From assembly GCF_014873755.1 (NCBI RefSeq), contig NZ_JADBEG010000001.1, positions 2,296,501-2,360,500 of the forward strand: 64,000 bases of DNA, written 5' to 3'. The translations under genes and the position numbers were made by a program. Within the stretch, counting starts at the first letter, position 1. Each line of letters opens with the position of its first letter. This DNA is from Amycolatopsis lexingtonensis. GTDB taxonomy: Bacteria; Actinomycetota; Actinomycetes; Mycobacteriales; Pseudonocardiaceae. Below the pieces are notes generated by a model that was not told where the DNA came from, did no database searches, and was given only the letters and a program-made list of their open reading frames with translations. Below are positions 57,980 through 64,000 of this stretch, one piece after another.

Positions 57980-58676
57980 AGTCCAGGACCTGCGCGTCGG
58001 CTACCGGCCCCGGCACCCGGTGGTGGACGGCGTCGGCTTCGTCGTCCGGGCCGGGGAGACGCTCGGGCTGCTCGGCGAGTCCGGCTCGGGGAAGTCGACG
58101 ATCGGGCACGCGATCGTCGGCCTCGTCCGGCCCGAGAGCGGCCGGATCCGGTTCCACGGCGAGGACATCGCGCACGCGAGCGCCCGCCGTCGGCGCGAGC
58201 TGAGCCAGCACCTGCAGATCGTCTTCCAGGACCCGCACGGCTCGCTCAACCCGTCCCGCACGGTCGGCAGCACGCTCGCCGAGCCCCTGCGGGTCGTCCG
58301 CCGGCTGCCCCGCCGGGCGGCCGAGGAGCGCGTCGCCGGCGTCCTGGACCGGGTCGGCCTGCCCCCGGCCGCGGCGGCCCGCTACCCCGGCTCGTTCTCC
58401 GGCGGCCAGCTGCAGCGCATCGCCATCGCCCGCGCGCTGGTGCTGGAGCCGGAGCTGGTGGTCTGCGACGAGCCGACCAGCGCGCTCGACCTTTCGGTGC
58501 AGGCCCAGATCCTGAACCTGCTGCTGGACCTGCAGCAGCAGCTGGGCCTGAGCTACCTGTTCATCTCCCACGACACCGACGTGGTCCGGTTCTTCTGCCA
58601 CCGGGTCGTGGTGCTGCGGGACGGCCGGATCGCCGAGCGGGGCCCGGTGCCTACGCGAGCGCTTCCAGCACCTTGA
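57966..58676 (+). CDS. ABC ATPase DppF-like, short form
   Basis: A 236-residue ATPase: Walker A GESGSGKST, Q-loop IVFQDPHGSLNPS, signature FSGGQ, Walker B LVVCDEPTSALD and the switch His in FISHD. It stops shortly after the ATPase core, while related DppF/OppF proteins have about 80-100 more residues including the oligopeptide C-terminal domain. The GTG start has GGAGGGG upstream and overlaps the fusion gene. Its end overlaps the convergent glycosyltransferase by 26 bp. The truncation could be natural, or the tail may have been lost when the neighbouring unit joined. Confidence 0.85.
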   Translation: MPLLEVQDLRVGYRPRHPVVDGVGFVVRAGETLGLLGESGSGKSTIGHAIVGLVRPESGRIRFHGEDIAHASARRRRELSQHLQIVFQDPHGSLNPSRTVGSTLAEPLRVVRRLPRRAAEERVAGVLDRVGLPPAAAARYPGSFSGGQLQRIAIARALVLEPELVVCDEPTSALDLSVQAQILNLLLDLQQQLGLSYLFISHDTDVVRFFCHRVVVLRDGRIAERGPVPTRALPAP

Positions 58677-59922
58677 CCGCCTCGCCGGTGCCGTCCTCCG
58701 CGCGGATCAGCTCGCCCAGTTCCTTCGCCCGGGCGGGCACGGTCCCCGCGACGGCGTCGCCGATCGCCCGGGCCAGGCCGTCCGCCGTCAGCTCCCGCAG
58801 CGGCTGCGGTGGCGGGGCCACGCCGAGCGCGAACAGCCGCCTGCCGAAGTACGGCTGGTCGAACATGAAGGGGCAGACCACCTGCGGCTTGCCCGCCGCC
58901 AGCGCCGCGCCCGTCGTGCCCGCTCCGCCGTGTTGCACGACCGCGGCCATGCGGGGGAAGAGCCAGTCGTGCGGGGCTTGGGTCAGGCAGAACGCGTCGC
59001 GACCCAGGCCGTCCGGGCGGATCCCGCCGCGGCCCAGCGCGACGACCGCGCGAACGCCCGTCGCGCGCAAGGCCGCCGCGACGACCTGGCCGATACGGGC
59101 CGGGTCGCTGCCGACCATGCTGCCGAACCCGAGGTAGACCGGCGGCGGTCCCGCGGCGAGGAAACCGGCGAGGTCCGCGGGCGGCGTCCACGGCGCCGGC
59201 GGCAGGAAGAAGAACCCCGGCGTGTGCACGGGTTCGGGGTACCAGGCCCGCGGCGGCAGCACGTGCCTGCTGAACGCCTGCAGGACCGGCGCGCGCGTGC
59301 CGTCGGGCCACCGCAGCGGATCGTGGGCGAAGCGGCGGCGGGTCAGCCCGAGCCCCTCCCGCCGGAACCGCGCGGGGCTTCCGGTGAGGGCCCGCACGAA
59401 CGTCCTGGTCGACGCGTACGACGCCGGGTTGAGCGCCGCCGGCAGCCGGTACGGGAACAGCGGGTCGGGGAACGACGGCGTCGGCACCCAGAACGGCTGC
59501 AGGCACACCGGGACCGCCGGCACGCCCAGCAGCTCGGCGATCGCGTGCCCGGGCACGTTGACCTGGTGCACGACGAGGTCGACGTCGCCGGCTTCGGCCA
59601 GCGTCCGGCCCAGCGCCCCGAGGTCGCCGAACACCCGGGCCATCGCGGCGCGGTTGTGGCGCAGCAGCCGCAGCCCGAGCCGTTTCCCGCGCAGGCCGCG
59701 GAAGTTGCGCTCGACGGCCTCCCACGCCGCGCGGTCGTCGACGAGCTTGTTCGTCCCGTCGTCGAGCGGGATCACCCCGGCGCAGAACGGTTCGGCCACC
59801 GCGGCGGACGACGCGGGCGCGGCCACGACCACCTCGTGCCCGGCCCCGGTGAGGGCCGCGGCCAGCGCGGCGAACGGCTGGACGTCACCGCGGCTGCCGT
59901 GGGTCAGCAGCAGGAATTTCAC
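58651..59922 (-). CDS. GT1-family glycosyltransferase
   Basis: A 423-residue UDP/TDP-sugar-dependent glycosyltransferase with a GT-B fold. N-terminal acceptor domain: LTHGSRGDVQPFAALAAAL, the pattern of sterol and antibiotic glucosyltransferases. C-terminal donor domain: VYLGFGSMVGSDP, VQHGGAGTTGAALAAGKPQVVCPFMFDQPYFGRRL, the diagnostic nucleotide-sugar site. No signal peptide. GTG start at 59922. It is the last gene of the leftward unit and is separated from the acyltransferase by an 85-bp repeat. It may decorate the product of the upstream genes or inactivate a toxic compound; the acceptor is unknown. Confidence 0.88.
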   Translation of the reverse strand: MKFLLLTHGSRGDVQPFAALAAALTGAGHEVVVAAPASSAAVAEPFCAGVIPLDDGTNKLVDDRAAWEAVERNFRGLRGKRLGLRLLRHNRAAMARVFGDLGALGRTLAEAGDVDLVVHQVNVPGHAIAELLGVPAVPVCLQPFWVPTPSFPDPLFPYRLPAALNPASYASTRTFVRALTGSPARFRREGLGLTRRRFAHDPLRWPDGTRAPVLQAFSRHVLPPRAWYPEPVHTPGFFFLPPAPWTPPADLAGFLAAGPPPVYLGFGSMVGSDPARIGQVVAAALRATGVRAVVALGRGGIRPDGLGRDAFCLTQAPHDWLFPRMAAVVQHGGAGTTGAALAAGKPQVVCPFMFDQPYFGRRLFALGVAPPPQPLRELTADGLARAIGDAVAGTVPARAKELGELIRAEDGTGEAVKVLEALA

Positions 59923-59964
59923 GGATTCCGTTCCTCTCTGGATGTGGTCGGATCCCGGTGCCGA

Positions 59965-60049
59965 GCGCCCCAATGCCACATTGGGTGCGTCCAGCGCACC
60001 CAATGTGGCGTTCGGTGCGTTCAACGCACCCAACGCCACATTGGGGCGC
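59965..60049. repeat. 85-bp palindromic intergenic repeat, copy 3
   Basis: Same length and termini as the other two copies. Its first unit is inverted relative to copy 2 (CAATGCCACATTGGGTGCGT), then CAATGTGGCGTTCGGTGCGT and CCAACGCCACATTGG follow. It lies between two leftward genes, so it splits or ends their transcript. Confidence 0.85.
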
Positions 60050-60067
60050 TTGCCGGCCGAGTTCTCC

Positions 60068-61264
60068 CTACGCCGAAGCGCCGATGATGAGCAGCTGCTC
60101 GTGCAGCTCCCGGACGAGCCGGTCGACGTCGCCGGGGGTGAAGAACCGGTCGGTGAAGATGTGCAGCACCGTCAGGCGGTCCCGGTAGGTCGAGACGTAG
60201 TAGCCGGGGAAGAACGTGTCGCCGACGGTGTTGAGGATGTGGATCTCGGTGAACTCCAGCCCGGCCGGCGCCGGGAACTCCGGCACCACCCCGAGGTTGC
60301 TGATCAGCGCGAAGGAAAGGTTGCGGCCGAGCGCGTCCTCCATCGGCGCCGCTTCCCGGACGCCTTCCGGGCCCGCGAGGACCTCGTCCATCCGGGCCTT
60401 GACCTCGCGGCCGACCAGAACCGGGCTCAGCCGCGGGGACACGCCCGTTTCGGCCACGTAGGACATCATGAAGTTGGTCGTCTCCAGCTCGCCTACCGGC
60501 GGATCGACCCGGCGCCGGAAGTCCACCGGCGACACGCAATACATCGGCACGGTCTCGCGGCCGCCCGCCAGCACGCGCTGGGCGAGCAGGATCGCGCCCG
60601 AGACCAGGCCGTGCACCGTGGTTTCGTACCGGCGGGCCGCGCGCTTGAGCCACTGGGTCTCCTCCACCGAGAGCCGCAGGTAACCGCTGAGCAGGCCCGC
60701 GGTCCCGGCCGTCGGCTCGGGCGGGACCGCGGAGTGGAACAGCCGCCGGTCGTAGGGGATCAGGCCGAGCCGTTCGTGGAAGAGCGCCGCGGGCGGCGCG
60801 GGCAGCGCCGTGCCCGGCTCGCTCACCGGCTCCTCCCCCGACGCGAACGCCGTGAACAACCGCAGCAGCTCGCGGAAGGTGCCGAGCCACGCGTTCGCGT
60901 CGGTGATCGAATGGTCGGTGCGCAGGGCGACGAACCCGTGCCCGTCCCCCTGGACGAGCACGAGGTCGGCGACCCCGGCCGTGACGTCCCACGGCAGCCC
61001 GGCGATCCGCTCCAGCGCGTCCGGCCCGTCCACCAGCACGGTCAGGTCCGGTTCGTGCTCGGGCGAAACCGCCAGCACGGCTTCCGGCGAGGTCCCCCGG
61101 ACGCGGGCCCGCAGCACCGGGTGCACCGTGCAGAGGTGCCGGAACGCGCGCGCCAGCACGCTGGCGTCCAGCTCGCCTTCATACTCCGCGGCCATGATCA
61201 CCACCCGGTCGAGATGGGCCAGTTCCAGGTAGTTCAGCGGACGTTCGAGCCCGGTCAGGTCCAT
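60068..61264 (-). CDS. PapA-like/condensation-fold acyltransferase
   Basis: A 398-residue enzyme of the CoA-dependent acyltransferase/condensation superfamily, closest in look to PapA5. Seen: the N-terminal RPLNYLELAHLDRVVIMAAEYEGELDASVLARAFRHLCTVHPVLRARV, the active-site motif DHSITDA (H-x3-D, first His of HHxxxD replaced by Asp), and the bridge region NLSFALISNLGVVPEF. Members esterify alcohols with acyl groups from a carrier or CoA. The ATG overlaps the CocE stop region by 10 bp, so it is coupled to the ketosynthase-hydrolase unit. Confidence 0.82.
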   Translation of the reverse strand: MDLTGLERPLNYLELAHLDRVVIMAAEYEGELDASVLARAFRHLCTVHPVLRARVRGTSPEAVLAVSPEHEPDLTVLVDGPDALERIAGLPWDVTAGVADLVLVQGDGHGFVALRTDHSITDANAWLGTFRELLRLFTAFASGEEPVSEPGTALPAPPAALFHERLGLIPYDRRLFHSAVPPEPTAGTAGLLSGYLRLSVEETQWLKRAARRYETTVHGLVSGAILLAQRVLAGGRETVPMYCVSPVDFRRRVDPPVGELETTNFMMSYVAETGVSPRLSPVLVGREVKARMDEVLAGPEGVREAAPMEDALGRNLSFALISNLGVVPEFPAPAGLEFTEIHILNTVGDTFFPGYYVSTYRDRLTVLHIFTDRFFTPGDVDRLVRELHEQLLIIGASA

Positions 61265-63240
61265 TTCCACTCCCGCGTGAAGAACTGCGTGCCGTTGACG
61301 AGCACTTCGGCCGTGACCGCGGCGTCCGCGGCTCCCATGTCGATGCCGGCTCGGACGACGACCCGGTCGCCGTCCGGGGTTTCGGCCGTCTTCTCCCCCG
61401 TCGCCGTCATGCGCGTCGCCGCCGGGTGGTGCTCGGGCACGCCCAGGTCCACCTGCGTCGTCATGGCGAGGAAGTCCCGGTCGTCGCCGGGAATCCTGAT
61501 GCGGTCCCGCTTCTCCACGGTCAGCCGGACCGCCGAGCGGAGGTGGTCGCGGGCGATTTCCCAGCGGTCCCGGCCGGGCCCGGCTGGGCCGCGGCGGTCC
61601 GGCGGCGGGACCAGGACGTCGGTGAGCGCCGCCGGGTCGGCGGCGGGCAGGCTCAGCGTCGTGGCCTGGTGGCCTTCGTACTCCTCGGCGGCGAGGCCGA
61701 CGTAGTCGCCGGGACCGCGGATCACCCGGACCCCGAGCAGCCCCGGCTCGGCGGCGGGCCACAGCCGCGGGATGTCCGCCTCGGCCAGCACCAGCCGCAC
61801 GCGGTGGCCCGCCGCGATCCGGTAGCACGTCGGGTCGAGCTCGACCTGGACGACGTCCTCGCGCCGGGCCAGGTTCACCGTGCCCGACGCGATGAGCAGC
61901 GACCGGTCCTGCTCGTCGACGTCGGTCACCTTGAGCACGCACCGGGTCGCGGTGGTGCCGGGCCCGAGCAGGAGCCGCACCGAAGGCCGGCCGGCGATCA
62001 GCAGCGGCTCCGGCAGCGGCGCGCTGGTGAACGCGAGCGTCCGGGCGTCGTCGTCGTGCTGGTCCAGCGGGTAGCCGAACCGGTCGGTCGGGTGCTTCGT
62101 GAGGCCGCTCAGCGCGCCCACGGTGGGGTCGCCCCGGCCGGTGACCGTCGTGGCCGCCGACGGCCGCCCGCCCGGCGCGGACCGGTACAGGTGCCCGGAG
62201 CGGGAGGTGACGAAGACGTGATCGGCCTTCTTCTCCGGCGGCCACTGCCCGGCCCGCACCCAGCGGGAGCCGGTGCCCTGGACGAAGAACGTCGCGGTCC
62301 GCTCGCGGGTCCCGCCCCGCGGCGCCCGGCCGTGCAGCCACCGGTCCCACCACGCGCAGGCGAGCACGGCCGACGGGAACGGCGCGACCGCGGCCACGTC
62401 CGGGAAAGTGTGCAGCCACGGGCCGACGATCAGGTGCTTGGGCGCCCGGATCTGCTGGTAGGCGGCGATCATCCCGTCGCAGAACAGGTCGCGCCAGCCG
62501 GCGACGCACAACGACGGCACGGTGATCCGCCGCGCGTCGATCCGGCGCTCCGCCCACACCGCGTGCCCCGGCGGGTGCTCCCAGGCGTCGGCGAACCACG
62601 GCTCGAACTTCTCCAGCCGTTCCTTCCACACGCTCTCGTAGTTCTCGCGGTCGCCGTCCCGCAACGGCGGCAGCAGCGCGCAGAAGATGTGGTACAGGCT
62701 CAGGTGCCCGAACATCCCGATCCCGCCGCGCAGCCCGGCCGGGTGCACCAGGTCGCGTTCGACGTCGGTCCAGCCCATCACCGGGAAGATCGCCTTGAGC
62801 GCGGGCGGGCGCTGCGCCGCGACGGCCAGCGTCGTCATCCCGCCGTGGGACAGGCCCCACATGCCGACCCGGCCGGTGCACCACGGCTGCGCGGCGGCCC
62901 ACTGCACCACCGAGACGCCGTCGGCGACCTCGCCCGGGCTCAGCAGAGGCCGCGGCGTGCCCTCCGACGTCCCGATCCCGAAGCAGTCCACGTACAGCAC
63001 CGCGTAGCCCCGCTCAGCGAAGTACCGCAGGTACCGGCTCGCCGCGATGCCGCCGAGGCCGTCCTTGCGTCCGGTGTGGAGGGTCACCAGCACCGGCACG
63101 CGGTGCGCCGTCTTCGGCAGGTAGAGGTCGGCGCCGAGGGTCAGCCCCGGCTCGCTCGACGGGATGCGGACGTCCCCGCGGAACTCGACGTCGTGGCGCG
63201 GTGGGCCGGACGGCGGCACGCGCACCGGAGGCCGGATCAC
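61255..63240 (-). CDS. CocE/NonD-family hydrolase
   Basis: A 661-residue serine hydrolase: VEFRGDVRIPSSEPGLTLGADLYLP, GIGTSEGTPRP, nucleophile Ser in GMWGLSHGGM, GWRDLFCDG, and GPWLHTFPD for the His; the jelly-roll half begins near RPSVRLLLGPG. It aligns along its length with the CocE protein at 50.3-52.2 kb, so the two are paralogues. The GTG start overlaps the ketosynthase stop (GTGA). No signal peptide. Substrate is unknown; ester or amide cleavage is expected. Confidence 0.86.
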   Translation of the reverse strand: MIRPPVRVPPSGPPRHDVEFRGDVRIPSSEPGLTLGADLYLPKTAHRVPVLVTLHTGRKDGLGGIAASRYLRYFAERGYAVLYVDCFGIGTSEGTPRPLLSPGEVADGVSVVQWAAAQPWCTGRVGMWGLSHGGMTTLAVAAQRPPALKAIFPVMGWTDVERDLVHPAGLRGGIGMFGHLSLYHIFCALLPPLRDGDRENYESVWKERLEKFEPWFADAWEHPPGHAVWAERRIDARRITVPSLCVAGWRDLFCDGMIAAYQQIRAPKHLIVGPWLHTFPDVAAVAPFPSAVLACAWWDRWLHGRAPRGGTRERTATFFVQGTGSRWVRAGQWPPEKKADHVFVTSRSGHLYRSAPGGRPSAATTVTGRGDPTVGALSGLTKHPTDRFGYPLDQHDDDARTLAFTSAPLPEPLLIAGRPSVRLLLGPGTTATRCVLKVTDVDEQDRSLLIASGTVNLARREDVVQVELDPTCYRIAAGHRVRLVLAEADIPRLWPAAEPGLLGVRVIRGPGDYVGLAAEEYEGHQATTLSLPAADPAALTDVLVPPPDRRGPAGPGRDRWEIARDHLRSAVRLTVEKRDRIRIPGDDRDFLAMTTQVDLGVPEHHPAATRMTATGEKTAETPDGDRVVVRAGIDMGAADAAVTAEVLVNGTQFFTREWKWT

Positions 63241-64000
63241 CGGAGCTCCGCGGGCTTGCGCGGGCGGGTCCAGCGCAGCGTGGCGCCGCCCCAGCTCATC
63301 CCGCCGCCGAACGCCACGAGCAGGACGACGTCGTCGTCGAACAGCCGCCCGGTGCGGACGGCGTCGTCGAGGGTGATCGGGACCGAGGCCGCGCCGGTGT
63401 TGCCGTAGCGCTCGACGGTCAGGTGCATCTGCTCCGGCCGCAGGTCGAGGGTCTTGGCCAGGTCCTGCAGCATCCGGCCGTTCGCCTGGTGCGGCACGAT
63501 GAGGTCGATCTCCGACACCTCCAGCTCCGCCGACTTCGCGACGTCGACGACGAGGTCGGGCAGCACCCGCGAGGCGAGGTCCCGGACCTGCCTGCCGCGC
63601 ATGGCGAAGTAGTGCTCGCCCGCGGCGAGGGTGGCCGCGCTCGCCGGCCGCCGGCTCCCGCCGCCGGGCACGGTGACGAAGTCGGCCGTCGTCCCGTCGG
63701 AGCCCAGCGCGCTCGAGAGCAGCCCGCGGCCGCCGCCGCGCTTGCCGAGCACGACCGCCCCGGCCCCGTCGCCGAACAGCACGCAGGTGCGCCGGTCCTC
63801 GTAGTTCAGGATGCGCGAGTAGGTGTCCGCGCCGATGACGAGAGCGTTGCGGGGCAACGGGTCCGCGTCCAGCAGCGCGTGCGCCGTGACCAGCGCGTAG
63901 ACGAACCCGCTGCACACCGAGTCGACGTCGAAGGCCGCCGCGCGCATCGCCCCGAGGTTGGCCTGCACGGCGCAGGCGGTGGCCGGGATCGGCTGGTCGG
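63237..64000 (-). CDS. Beta-ketoacyl-ACP synthase III-like enzyme (N-terminus beyond window)
   Basis: The visible 254 residues cover the C-terminal two-thirds of a FabH/KAS III-type thiolase-fold enzyme. The catalytic triad is present: Cys in DVDSVCSGFVYAL, His in IVPHQANGRM and Asn in ERYGNTGAASVP. Also GADTYSRILNYEDRRTCVLFGDGAGAVVL. The frame runs open past the last base (DQPIPATACAVQANLG is upstream of the first candidate GTG), so the true start lies outside. The downstream CocE gene overlaps its stop. It could start a fatty acyl chain or transfer an acyl group, as in CerJ-like relatives. Confidence 0.9.
   Translation of the reverse strand, partial: DQPIPATACAVQANLGAMRAAAFDVDSVCSGFVYALVTAHALLDADPLPRNALVIGADTYSRILNYEDRRTCVLFGDGAGAVVLGKRGGGRGLLSSALGSDGTTADFVTVPGGGSRRPASAATLAAGEHYFAMRGRQVRDLASRVLPDLVVDVAKSAELEVSEIDLIVPHQANGRMLQDLAKTLDLRPEQMHLTVERYGNTGAASVPITLDDAVRTGRLFDDDVVLLVAFGGGMSWGGATLRWTRPRKPAELR

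Overview
The window is high-GC actinobacterial DNA. Heavy GC3 bias, frequent GTG starts, GTGA/ATGA translational overlaps, DasR-type operators, a pSAM2-like integrative element in a tRNA-Pro gene and no rRNA all fit Pseudonocardiaceae, most likely Amycolatopsis. That genus call is an inference from family resemblance, not from a database search.

Left chromosomal part (1-15.6 kb). The tail of a DinB/DUF664 gene is followed by a divergent pair for N5-formyl-N5-hydroxyornithine (siderophore building block) around an iron-box-like palindrome. Next come a GH36 alpha-galactosidase with a sugar ABC importer lacking its ATPase, GNAT and ABC-F genes, PaaX with an enoyl-CoA hydratase, and a secreted GH18 chitinase and an alginate-lyase-family protein, each preceded by a DasR-like dre palindrome.

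Integrated element (15.64-28.06 kb). An actinomycete integrative and conjugative element (AICE) sits in tRNA-Pro(GGG), bounded by a 46-bp direct repeat. Its core reads leftward: a Pra-like activator, small ORFs, a zinc-ribbon micro-ORF, an FtsK-like Tra, a RepSA-type HUH initiator, Xis and Int. A divergent XRE-PLD regulator and a NUDIX gene read rightward. Cargo of lower GC lies at both ends: a TPR/HEPN protein beside attL, and a DUF6338-like membrane protein with two tiny basic proteins towards attR. The insertion appears to have moved the original tRNA terminator to the far side of attR and to have supplied a new one at attL.

Middle part (28.1-36.7 kb). This holds a TrmB/LuxR-type regulator convergent with a large secreted subtilisin, two lamin-tail-domain exported proteins flanking a small XRE regulator, a NarL-like response regulator whose phospho-acceptor Asp is Glu, and a DUF4142 exported protein.

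Poly-amino-acid operon (36.7-43.4 kb). Aspartokinase, a 1336-residue epsilon-poly-lysine-synthetase-like membrane NRPS and a 2,4-diaminobutyrate aminotransferase are translationally coupled. Precursor supply (aspartyl phosphate, then aspartate semialdehyde, then diaminobutyrate) is bundled with a Pls-type polymerase, so the predicted product is a poly(2,4-diaminobutyrate)-type cationic homopolymer. This is the most interesting system in the window.

Right part (43.9-64 kb). NTF2-like and TetR genes, an esterase, an acyl-CoA synthetase with a divergent LuxR regulator, and another TetR come first. A six-gene operon follows (CocE hydrolase, oligopeptide-binding lipoprotein, GH1 beta-glucosidase, DppB, fused DppC-DppD, short DppF). 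Opposing it is a leftward set: a KAS III-like enzyme cut by the window edge, a CocE hydrolase, a PapA-like acyltransferase and a GT1 glycosyltransferase. Two intergenic repeat families occur: an 85-bp palindromic element (three copies of exactly 85 bp) and a 15-bp palindrome (five copies in one gap).
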